Shown in pieces: positions 1-6,707 of a stretch of 10,334 bases of DNA; the stretch's first letter is position 1; the number at the start of each line of letters is the position of its first letter. The DNA comes from Bryobacteraceae bacterium (GTDB lineage Bacteria > Acidobacteriota > Terriglobia > Bryobacterales > Bryobacteraceae). The position numbers were made by a program, and so were the translations under genes. The DNA lies in the NCBI GenBank assembly GCA_025350445.1, contig JANXXV010000844.1:1-10334 (forward strand). The letters run 5' to 3'. Below the pieces are notes generated by a model. The model saw nothing but the letters and a program-made list of their open reading frames with translations. It ran no database searches and was not told the DNA's origin.

Positions 1-33
1 GGTGAACGGTGGATGGACTTCGAAGTAAAGTAA
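1..33 (+). CDS. Possible C-terminal end of an upstream gene (partial)
   Basis: From the first base, the frame reads GERWMDFEVK followed by TAA at 31-33. That is 5 bp before the ATG of the dehydrogenase at 39, a spacing typical of an operon. The piece is too short to identify a family. The other two plus frames close at 3-5 (TGA) and 26-28 (TAA), so any gene entering from the left on this strand most plausibly ends here. This is an inference from spacing only; the sequence left of the window would settle it. Confidence 0.35.
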   Translation, partial: GERWMDFEVK

Positions 34-38
34 TTCCA

Positions 39-821
39 ATGGACAAACGTAAACTTGAGGGCCGCGTCGCCTTGATCACTGGCGCCAGCCGCGGGATCGG
101 CCGTGCCATCGCACGAGGCTATGCGAAAGCGGGCGCGGTGATCGCCGTCACCGCCCGGACGGAAGCAGACCTGCATTCGTTGGTCGAAGAGGTGCAAGCG
201 GCCGGCGGTAAAGCGCTGGCGATACGCGCGGATCTGGTTGACGGCGCGGCCCCGGCTGAAGTCATCCGCCAGGTAATAGAAGCTTTCGGCGCCATAGATA
301 TCCTTGTCAACAATGCAGGCATCGGAAGCAGCTCAAGCCCGCGTCCGGTGGTGGACTTTGACGATGAGTTCTGGAACAGGACCTTGACGTTGAATCTCAC
401 AGCTCCATACAAGCTGTCGAAAGCTGTTCTTCCCATCATGCTTAGGAAGAAGTGGGGCCGGATTATCAACATCGCCTCGATCAACGGCAAATTGCCGGCG
501 CTTCACGGAGCGGCGTATACGGCGTCCAAGCATGGCCTGCTGGGCTTAACGCGAACGATGGCGCTGGAGGTTGCGCGGGATGGAATTACGGTGAACGCCA
601 TCTGCCCGGGCCCGGTGCGAACGGAAATGAACGAACGCCGGGTGGAGTACGACGCGAAACGGCTCGGCCTGTCGCTGGCGGAACTGGAGGCTCGCCTCAC
701 TCCAATTGGGCGGCGGCTGGAACCTGAAGAGATTGTGCCGATGGCTCTGTTGCTTGCCTCGGACGAATCGACCGCCATCACCGGACAGGCCTTTAACGTT
801 TGCGGCGGAGTGGCTACTTAG
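39..821 (+). CDS. Short-chain dehydrogenase/reductase (FabG-like, classical SDR)
   Basis: A 260-residue soluble NAD(P)(H)-dependent oxidoreductase of the classical SDR family, full length for that family. Visible motifs, numbered from ATG 39: cofactor loop TGASRGIG at 14-21, NNAG at 91-94, a structural Asn at 119, and the catalytic Ser147, Tyr160 and Lys164 (YTASK). The Arg in the glycine loop and the Arg after the second strand (VTAR) suggest NADP(H), as in FabG, but this is only an inference. The usual DGG near the C-terminus is CGG here. The substrate cannot be read from sequence; the family covers 3-oxoacyl-ACP reductases and many sugar or polyol dehydrogenases. An in-frame GTG at 9 would add ten residues but would overlap the possible upstream gene and has no SDR-like sequence, so ATG 39 is preferred. 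The ribosome site is weak. The stop overlaps the stop of the opposing TPR gene. Confidence 0.93.
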   Translation: MDKRKLEGRVALITGASRGIGRAIARGYAKAGAVIAVTARTEADLHSLVEEVQAAGGKALAIRADLVDGAAPAEVIRQVIEAFGAIDILVNNAGIGSSSSPRPVVDFDDEFWNRTLTLNLTAPYKLSKAVLPIMLRKKWGRIINIASINGKLPALHGAAYTASKHGLLGLTRTMALEVARDGITVNAICPGPVRTEMNERRVEYDAKRLGLSLAELEARLTPIGRRLEPEEIVPMALLLASDESTAITGQAFNVCGGVAT

Positions 822-2244
822 CCTGCTTGGTCAGCGCCGCCGCACGGTCCAACGCAACGCGTGCGCCGGCCGCGTCACCCTTATCTTGAAGGGTCATCCC
901 TAGGGCAAACTGCGCCTGTGGGCTGTCCGGGGCCAGTTCAGCTGCGCGGCGGAAAGCTTTCAACGCATCGTCGATACGATTCAAATTTCGCAGTGCGAGA
1001 CCGAGGTTGAAGACTGCTTCCAGATACTGAGGCTCCAGGTCCGCGGCAAGCCGCAGGTGCCTGGCGGCGTCTTCGAACTGCTCATTCTTCGCCAGCATGC
1101 TGCCTAGGTTGTTGTGCGCCTCCGCGAGCCAGGGATCGAGATCGAGAGCTTTCTCGAATTCGTTCTTGGCGGCAGATTCCTGTCCCGTCTGCAGGTAGAC
1201 GGAACCGAGGTTGACGTGCGCTTGCGCGTTGCCCGGTTCCAGTACAAGCGCGGTCTTGAGTTCTTGCATTCCGCTATCCAAGTCCCCCGCACCCACCAGC
1301 GCCAGCCCGAAATACATATGATTGCCGGCCGAAGAATCCAAACCCAAAGCAGAGCGAAACGACTTCACCGCATCTTGAGGCTGGCCTGCGCGCAGGTAAC
1401 GAATGCCTTCACTTTGAAGCGCCTCTGCGTCCTGTTTCGCCTGGGCCCGCTTGCGAAGCGCCACCACGCGCTCCAGTTCTTTCTTTCCCGCTTCCTCGTT
1501 ATGGCTTCGAATCAAAGCCTGCGCCAGACTGTATCGCGTGGCCGCGTCGTCCGGTTCGCGATTTAAGATCTCACGGCATTGTTCAATGCCCTGGCTCCAC
1601 TGGTGTTGAGACATCAGAATAGAGATCAACTGGCGGCGGGCTTCAAGGAGATTCGGATCGCTGCGGATGGCTTCCTGAAATTCAGAAATACTCGCGCTCT
1701 CGTCAGCCTGCCGTTTGAGCAGCAACGCGTAATTGAGATGCGCACTTGCATTCGCCGGAGCAATGCGGAGGGCGCGCTCAAACAGCGGCTTGGCCTCGGC
1801 GGCATTCCTGTCCCCGATGTCGACGCCCAGATTCATCAGCGTGTCGACATGCCGCGGATCCAAGCTGAGAGCCTTCCGGTATTCGGGTATGCCGGCGCCT
1901 TTGCCGGGATCGGCCCGGTCCAGCGTGAGGGCAAGATTGTAATGCGCGCGGACGGAACCCGGCCCGATGGCGACCGCTTTGCGCAGCATAACCAGCGCCA
2001 CCTTCCACTCCTTGCGCTCAGCGTGAACGATACCGAGTTCCACCAGGATGTCGGCATTTAGGGGTTCGAGTTCATGGGCCTGGTTCAGTTCGAGGATCGC
2101 CGGCGGCCACAGCCCTTTGTCGCCGTACTCGAGGCCCTTCTTGTAGTGTTCGCGCGCCTGTGGATTTTTGACGGCGGCGGCATCCTGGGCGTGCAGGCCA
2201 GCGACCAACGCGAGCGTCACCACCGCGAAAAGCCGCAGGAACAT
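814..2244 (-). CDS. Secreted tetratricopeptide-repeat protein
   Basis: A 476-residue protein with a Sec-type signal peptide: Arg4, a hydrophobic run FAVVTLALVAGL, then a likely cleavage after HAQ or nearby Ala residues. The rest is consecutive TPR units of about 34 residues, with repeated signatures such as AHYNLALTL, AHLNYALLL, AHVNLGSVYLQTG and AHNNLGSMLAKN, each followed by A..EF.KAL.LDP. A charged helix rich in Lys, Arg and Gln (about residues 265-285) separates two repeat blocks. TPRs are protein-binding scaffolds; no catalytic domain or membrane anchor is visible, so a periplasmic assembly or binding role is likely but the partner is unknown. The gene diverges from the TonB-dependent receptor. 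ATG 2244 is fixed by the signal peptide; it has no Shine-Dalgarno sequence, but a sigma70-like promoter ends just 6 bp upstream, implying a leaderless transcript. Confidence 0.9.
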   Translation of the reverse strand: MFLRLFAVVTLALVAGLHAQDAAAVKNPQAREHYKKGLEYGDKGLWPPAILELNQAHELEPLNADILVELGIVHAERKEWKVALVMLRKAVAIGPGSVRAHYNLALTLDRADPGKGAGIPEYRKALSLDPRHVDTLMNLGVDIGDRNAAEAKPLFERALRIAPANASAHLNYALLLKRQADESASISEFQEAIRSDPNLLEARRQLISILMSQHQWSQGIEQCREILNREPDDAATRYSLAQALIRSHNEEAGKKELERVVALRKRAQAKQDAEALQSEGIRYLRAGQPQDAVKSFRSALGLDSSAGNHMYFGLALVGAGDLDSGMQELKTALVLEPGNAQAHVNLGSVYLQTGQESAAKNEFEKALDLDPWLAEAHNNLGSMLAKNEQFEDAARHLRLAADLEPQYLEAVFNLGLALRNLNRIDDALKAFRRAAELAPDSPQAQFALGMTLQDKGDAAGARVALDRAAALTKQAK

Positions 2245-2250
2245 AGCGTC

Positions 2251-2279
2251 ATTCTACGGAGTTTTCGTTGTTATTTCAA
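2251..2279 (-). promoter_or_regulatory. Sigma70-like promoter for the TPR gene, predicted leaderless
   Basis: On the minus strand, TTGAAA (plus positions 2274-2279) and TAGAAT (2251-2256) are separated by exactly 17 bp. Each hexamer differs from the sigma70 consensus at one position. Only six bases, GACGCT, lie between the -10 box and the ATG at 2244. Normal -10 to +1 spacing therefore places the transcription start at or within about a base of the A of ATG. No purine-rich ribosome site is present upstream, which fits leaderless translation. The boxes and spacing are seen directly; the start site is inferred. Confidence 0.65.
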
Positions 2280-2367
2280 TGCCCAAGGGCGATTCCGGAT
2301 GGCCTCGGGTGTCGGGTGAACGCCTGAGAACTTTCGTCCAGCAACATGGACGAGAACCACAAAGGCC

Positions 2368-2395
2368 TTGACTTGGCTTGAGGCAAGAGTAATCT
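2368..2395 (+). promoter_or_regulatory. Candidate promoter for the TonB-dependent receptor
   Basis: TTGACT at 2368-2373 matches the -35 consensus at five of six bases. TAATCT at 2390-2395, after a 16-bp spacer, keeps the key first, second and last bases of the -10 box but only three of six overall. It predicts a start near 2402 and a leader of about 85 nt. A competing reading is TTGAGG at 2378-2383, 17 bp, and TATTAG at 2401-2406. The -35 box lies inside an imperfect inverted repeat, CTTGACT-N7-AGGCAAG (2367-2387, six of seven bases paired), which could bind a regulator. Confidence 0.4.
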
Positions 2396-2401
2396 GAATC
2401 T

Positions 2402-2462
2402 ATTAGCTTCATGTTAAGCCAGCGGTCTGTCTTGGAGCTTCCTTCGTGTCCAGGAAGCTAAT
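2402..2462 (+). promoter_or_regulatory. Receptor leader with two mutually exclusive stems
   Basis: Stem A pairs AGCTTCCT (2436-2443) with AGGAAGCT (2452-2459) around an 8-nt loop, with no mismatch. Stem B pairs ATTAGCTTC (2402-2410) with GAAGCTAAT (2454-2462), also perfect over 9 bp. Both use the same 3' segment, so only one can form. Stem A is followed by AATTTTAAA, too short a T-run for a confident terminator, and ends 18 nt before the ribosome site. The pairings are seen directly; a regulatory or mRNA-stabilising role is inferred. Confidence 0.4.
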
Positions 2463-2477
2463 TTTAAACGGTGATTT

Positions 2478-2482
2478 GGAGG
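2478..2482 (+). promoter_or_regulatory. Ribosome binding site of the TonB-dependent receptor
   Basis: GGAGG lies 4 nt before ATG 2487, slightly closer than usual. It supports this start, which also begins a good signal peptide. Confidence 0.75.
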
Positions 2483-2486
2483 CAAT

Positions 2487-5400
2487 ATGAAAACGGCATT
2501 GTGTTCTTTGCTTTTGCTTTTCGTCGGCACGGCGGCCATGGCGCAGACAGGCGTCGACGGAACTATTTTGGGTGTCATAGGTGACGCCAATGGGGGTGTG
2601 ATTGCAGGTGCGACGGTCACAGTCACCAATCTTGATACAGGCATTAAGAAGTCCGAAGTCAGCCACTCCGATGGCAGCTTCGAAATAACAGCGCTTCCGG
2701 CCGCGCGTTATTCCATTTCGGTGATGTTCGCCGGATTCAAAACCTGGACCATCGAGAAAACCGAGCTGTCGATCACCGAGCGCAAGAGGGTATCGCCGGT
2801 TCTTGAGGTTGGCCAAGTGAGCGAGAAGGTCACGGTGGAAGCGACTGCCGATCTGATCCAGACGGAAAATGCCGCGACGGGTGGCGTGATTCAGGCAAGG
2901 ACGATTCAAGAGTTGCCTCTGAACGGACGGGATGTAGTGGCGCTGACAGCGCTTGTTCCTGGTGTTCGTTATGGCGGCAAGAGCTACACCAGTTCCTGCG
3001 CGGACGGAAATAACTCGAGCGTCCAGGGATTAGGTCATCGTGACGACCAGACGGAATTCAGAGTAGACGGTGTGGCTTCCAACGCGGTCTGCGATGAAGG
3101 CGGCACCGCTATTCCAAACCCGGATACCATTGCGGAGTTCAGGGTCCAGACGTCGAATTTTAGCGCTGAGAACGGTCGCAACCCCATTCAGATCACCATG
3201 GTGACGAAGTCCGGAACCAACGAGTTTCACGCCACTCTTTGGGAGTTCCTGCGCAACGATGCGTTCGACGCGCGTAACACGTTTGCTTCCGGCAATCCGA
3301 AGCTGCGGCAAAATCAGTTTGGCATTGCGGGTGGTGGTCCCATCCTGATCCCACACGTATACAATGGCCGAAACAAGACCTTCTTTTTCGGCAGCTACGA
3401 AGGAACCCGCATTAACAAGGCCCGAATCTACAATTCCTCAACCGTTACTCCAACGATGCTGCAAGGCAACTTTGCAGGACTACCGACTATCAAGGATCCT
3501 ACTACCGGTCAGCCATTTCCGGGGAATCAGATTCCCGCGGATCGGATCTCTGGAGCGTCGAAGTATTTCTTCCCGTACATTTTGCTTCCTAACGCCGCGG
3601 GCAACGTCTATAAGGCGAATGCGCCGGTCCCGACTGATGTAAATGAATTCAATCTGAGAATCGATCACCAGATCACGCAGAACCAGAGGGTTTACGGGCG
3701 CTTCTATCACGTCGACACCCCGCAGACCATCTTGGGATATCAGCCCAGCATACAAGCCGCCGCGGATACACATTCCTACAGCATGGCCCTGAGCTACGAC
3801 TACACGATCACCCCAACCACGCTGTTGAACTTGAGCATGGGCACGGTGAATGTTGTGAATACAACCACGCCAGGCTGCGGCACTGGAGGAGGACCTTGCA
3901 GTCAGATCGGAAAAGAGAACCTAACGGCGGCGGCAGGAATCCAGGGATTCCAGACTGCCGGGCGCGAACAATGGATTGGGCTGCCTGACTCCGTTTCATT
4001 CGCCGGGTATTCAGGATTCTCTTCGCGGGGAGGCTGGGGCGACCCTTCTACCTTTAAATCCCAAAGCATCAACGGCAACGCCAGTGTAAACCTTATCCGA
4101 GGCAAGCACACCATCGTGGCCGGTTTTCAATATGACCATCTCTACCTGCTTGCGGCTCACGGTTCGTGCTGCTCGAAGGGCACGTTCGATTTCAACGGTC
4201 AATACACGGGCAATGGATTTGCGGATTACCTGCTTGGACTCACCGACAGCAGTTCGCGCGACTATCCGATTCACTCGTTTGGCATGAAATCAAATCCGTA
4301 CGGCGCGTTGTTCGTCGACGACTCCTTCAAGATCACCTCGCGCTTGACGATAGAACTCGGGTTGCGTTGGGATCATTGGTTCGCGAAATCCTTCATCCGC
4401 GGCGCGGGTGGAACGTTTGATCTGAAATCCGGAAAAGCGATTGCCGCTGAAAACAGCAAGGGCCAAGTGGACCTGACCGCGCAACCAGTTGCGCCCTTCC
4501 TGGGAGCAGCTACCGCAGGGCTTTGGATTCCTGCCTCGCAGGCAAAAGTTCCGGGCGGCCTGTTTCAACCTTCAGGCTATTTTTCTCCCAGGATTGGAGT
4601 TGCCTGGCGGCCTTTGAAGAGTGAAGATTTCGTGGTTCGCGCCGGATACGGAATCTTTACCAGCAGCTACCGCGGGAATATCACCGCTTCTTCTATCATC
4701 GCGCCGCCGTACTGGACCTACGAATCCCAGTCCTGGAGCGCGGCACAAATGCAGCGATGGGAAACCGCCTGGCCGGTAAATCCCACGTCGTTTGTCGCTC
4801 CTTCCATCGGTGCGGCGGCGTACGATATCAAGCCGATCAAGGACCACGAATGGAATGTTTCCGTGCAAAAGTCCCTGCCATTCGAAACGGCTGTAACCGT
4901 ATCCTACGTTGGGAGCTACGGCAACGGTCTGATTGCAGACAACTCCTTAAATAATGTGGCGCCCGGTTTATACAAAGACCTCCAGGCCGCCAAGCCGTAC
5001 CCCGCGTTCGGCAGCATCGATCTGTACGTGAACAGCGGGAAGAACTGGTACAACTCCGGCCAATTGAAAGTGGAGCGCCGGTTCGCCAAGGGCCTGTCCT
5101 ACGTAGTGTCGTATGCGTTTTCGAAGAACATCTCCGAGAACGGCGCCGATAGTATATGGTCAACACCCACTCCGTTTGCACCGGCGGGCTACAACCGCGG
5201 AATCGCATCCTTCAATCACACCCACATTTTCGCGTCCAACGCCATTTGGGAGGTTCCGGTAGGAAAGGGCCATTCGTTCGGCTCCAACCTACACCCTGTG
5301 GCGGATGCCGTCATCGGCGGTTGGGAGTTCGTACCGATGTATTTGTACTCCTCCGGCTCACCGCTGACATTCGGCGCGCCGGGCGCATCTTTGGGGAACG

Positions 5401-5750
5401 GCTGGGGGACCAGGGCGAACATCGTCGGCAGTATCGGGGTCTCAAATCCGGGTCCCAATCAATGGTTCAACCCCGCGGCATTCTCGGCTCCAGCGGCTTA
5501 TCAGTATGGTAGCTCTGGAATCGGCATTCTAGACGGACCCAGCTCCCACATCATGAACCTGTCCTTGAACAAGAAGTTCTTCTTTACAGAACAAAAGCGC
5601 TACGCTCAGTTCCGATGGGAAGCGTTCAATGCATTCAATCACGTCAACTATGGAAATCCGAACACCACCATCGGGCAGGGGAGTACTGGGCGGATCTTCT
5701 CCGCAGGTAGCGCGAGGCAAATGCAACTGGCGCTGAAGTTCGTTTTCTAG
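2487..5750 (+). CDS. TonB-dependent receptor with N-terminal carboxypeptidase-regulatory-like domain (Oar-like)
   Basis: A 1,087-residue outer-membrane active transporter of the type common in Acidobacteria. Order of parts: signal peptide 1-19 (MKTALCSLLLLFVGTAAMA, cleavage before Gln20); a carboxypeptidase-regulatory-like beta-sandwich at about 22-105 (GVIAGATVTVTNLDTG, SDGSFEITALPAARYSI); a plug domain from about 120 (LPLNGRDVVALTALVPGV, later DTIAEFRVQTSNFSAENGR); then a long beta-barrel to the C-terminus, whose last strand ends LKFVF with the terminal Phe expected for BAM insertion. Cys residues cluster in predicted loops (SSCADG/AVCDEGG, GCGTGGGPC, GSCCSKG), which could form disulfides. 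I cannot see a clear TonB box. These receptors are thought to import large or scarce ligands such as oligosaccharides, peptides or metal chelates; the ligand cannot be inferred. No SusD-like partner is adjacent; secreted TPR proteins flank it instead. It has its own leader and a strong terminator. Confidence 0.93.
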   Translation: MKTALCSLLLLFVGTAAMAQTGVDGTILGVIGDANGGVIAGATVTVTNLDTGIKKSEVSHSDGSFEITALPAARYSISVMFAGFKTWTIEKTELSITERKRVSPVLEVGQVSEKVTVEATADLIQTENAATGGVIQARTIQELPLNGRDVVALTALVPGVRYGGKSYTSSCADGNNSSVQGLGHRDDQTEFRVDGVASNAVCDEGGTAIPNPDTIAEFRVQTSNFSAENGRNPIQITMVTKSGTNEFHATLWEFLRNDAFDARNTFASGNPKLRQNQFGIAGGGPILIPHVYNGRNKTFFFGSYEGTRINKARIYNSSTVTPTMLQGNFAGLPTIKDPTTGQPFPGNQIPADRISGASKYFFPYILLPNAAGNVYKANAPVPTDVNEFNLRIDHQITQNQRVYGRFYHVDTPQTILGYQPSIQAAADTHSYSMALSYDYTITPTTLLNLSMGTVNVVNTTTPGCGTGGGPCSQIGKENLTAAAGIQGFQTAGREQWIGLPDSVSFAGYSGFSSRGGWGDPSTFKSQSINGNASVNLIRGKHTIVAGFQYDHLYLLAAHGSCCSKGTFDFNGQYTGNGFADYLLGLTDSSSRDYPIHSFGMKSNPYGALFVDDSFKITSRLTIELGLRWDHWFAKSFIRGAGGTFDLKSGKAIAAENSKGQVDLTAQPVAPFLGAATAGLWIPASQAKVPGGLFQPSGYFSPRIGVAWRPLKSEDFVVRAGYGIFTSSYRGNITASSIIAPPYWTYESQSWSAAQMQRWETAWPVNPTSFVAPSIGAAAYDIKPIKDHEWNVSVQKSLPFETAVTVSYVGSYGNGLIADNSLNNVAPGLYKDLQAAKPYPAFGSIDLYVNSGKNWYNSGQLKVERRFAKGLSYVVSYAFSKNISENGADSIWSTPTPFAPAGYNRGIASFNHTHIFASNAIWEVPVGKGHSFGSNLHPVADAVIGGWEFVPMYLYSSGSPLTFGAPGASLGNGWGTRANIVGSIGVSNPGPNQWFNPAAFSAPAAYQYGSSGIGILDGPSSHIMNLSLNKKFFFTEQKRYAQFRWEAFNAFNHVNYGNPNTTIGQGSTGRIFSAGSARQMQLALKFVF

Positions 5751-5757
5751 TTATCCC

Positions 5758-5808
5758 GGGGCATCGGTGCGACAATGTTGTCTGAGCGCACCGATGCCTT
5801 TCTGTTTT
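5758..5808 (+). terminator. Rho-independent terminator of the receptor gene, overlapping the next gene's start codons
   Basis: GGCATCGGTGCG (5760-5771) and CGCACCGATGCC (5787-5798) form a perfect 12-bp GC-rich stem, extendable by two G-U pairs, followed by TTTCTGTTTT at 5799-5808. The loop contains a small nested repeat, ACAA-TG-TTGT (5772-5781). The hairpin starts 7-9 bp after the receptor stop codon. Both possible starts of the downstream TPR gene, GTG 5767 and ATG 5794, sit within its arms. Confidence 0.8.
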
Positions 5809-6705
5809 ACGGTCCTGCTATTCCTCACTTTCCTCCCCCAGTTGGCGTTCGGCCAGCGAAACCTCTATAAAGAAGCCACTGAAAGCTACAAACGAAAGCA
5901 GTACGATCTGGCTTTATCCCTAACCACGGAAGCCTTGCAGTCAGAGGGCGACAACCCGGCTTTTCTGCACCTCAATGGAGTGATTCTGGCCGCGCTGGGA
6001 CGGCTGGATGCGGCGGAAGACAATTTCCGTAAAGCCATTACATTCGCACCGGATCAACCACTCTACGCATACGAGTTAGGCGCGCTGCTGCACAATCAGC
6101 GAAAGTATGCGCAAGCTGTGCCTGCGCTGGCTCGGGCCGTAGAACTGGCTCCTGAGAATCTTCCCGCGCGCATGATGCTGGCGCGTTCGTACGTCTTCAG
6201 TTTCAATGTGCTGAAACTTCCGAATTTCGTGGATCTCACCCTGGAGCAGCTAAATTACATTGAGAAGAAGAACCCTCAATTCCCAGCGGTTCATCACCAT
6301 CTGGCGTTGGTGTACATCAATACGGGAGAACTGGGAAAAGCGGTGGAAGAACTGAACACCGAACTTCGTTTGTTCCCGGAGAATGCACAGGCACGGCTCG
6401 AACTTGGGGAGACGCTGCTGACCCAAAACGAATACCACAAGGCCGCCGATCAATTGGAGATCGCGGTGAAACAGGCACCCCAAATGCCGCCGATTTACTA
6501 CGCGCTGGGCAAGGCTTACAAGGCGGATGGCGCTGCCGCCAAGGCGCTGAAAGCCGTGCAGCGGTGCGTGGAGCTTGCTCCGCAATTTGCCAGTTGCCAC
6601 TATCTGCTTGGGCAACTCTATCGTGAACAGAATCAACCGGAGCAAGCGAAGGAACAATTCGAGCTGTTCAAGCAGTTAAAGCCCACAGGCACGCCGAACA
6701 ATTAA
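5767..6705 (+). CDS. Secreted tetratricopeptide-repeat protein
   Basis: A 312-residue protein (303 from the alternative start) with a signal peptide followed by about seven or eight TPR units, for example AFLHLNGVILAALGRLDAAEDNFRKA, YAYELGALLHNQRKY, PAVHHHLALVYINTG and SCHYLLGQLYREQNQPEQAKEQF as overlapping signatures. The likely signal peptidase site is AFG before Gln30. GTG 5767 supplies Arg2, giving the positive n-region a signal peptide needs, and is preceded by GGGG at 5758-5761; ATG 5794 would start MPFCF with no positive charge. GTG is slightly preferred, but the choice is open. Either start lies inside the terminator hairpin of the upstream receptor gene, so expression probably depends on read-through or on melting of that stem. 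No independent promoter is evident. No catalytic domain is seen; a periplasmic scaffold role linked to the receptor is an inference. The stop is 2 bp from the convergent PLP-enzyme gene's stop. Confidence 0.87.
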   Translation: MRQCCLSAPMPFCFTVLLFLTFLPQLAFGQRNLYKEATESYKRKQYDLALSLTTEALQSEGDNPAFLHLNGVILAALGRLDAAEDNFRKAITFAPDQPLYAYELGALLHNQRKYAQAVPALARAVELAPENLPARMMLARSYVFSFNVLKLPNFVDLTLEQLNYIEKKNPQFPAVHHHLALVYINTGELGKAVEELNTELRLFPENAQARLELGETLLTQNEYHKAADQLEIAVKQAPQMPPIYYALGKAYKADGAAAKALKAVQRCVELAPQFASCHYLLGQLYREQNQPEQAKEQFELFKQLKPTGTPNN

Positions 6706-6707
6706 GA

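Larger units (their letters stand above)
2245..2486. other. Divergent intergenic region between TPR gene and TonB-dependent receptor
   Basis: This is the longest gap in the window. It holds the leftward promoter (2251-2279), a perfect tandem repeat of the 7-mer TCGGGTG (2305-2318), a rightward promoter candidate (2368-2395) overlapped by an imperfect inverted repeat (2367-2387), alternative leader stems (2402-2462) and the receptor's ribosome site (2478-2482). I find no credible small gene in it; the reading frames that cross it on the minus strand are open only because they shadow the receptor gene. Confidence 0.7.

Noticed and set aside
1114..2061. Two open frames (150 and 160 codons) on the plus strand inside the first TPR gene
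   Set aside because: They are shadows of a highly repetitive, well-supported TPR gene on the opposite strand. No start signals or domains are visible.
2305..2318. Tandem repeat of TCGGGTG as a regulator site or mobile-element scar
   Set aside because: Only two copies of a 7-mer, with no inverted ends or further copies nearby. It may be chance.
2409..2909. 166-codon open frame on the minus strand covering the receptor leader and 5' end
   Set aside because: It is antisense to the signal peptide and regulatory-like domain of the receptor, and its sequence resembles no family I know.
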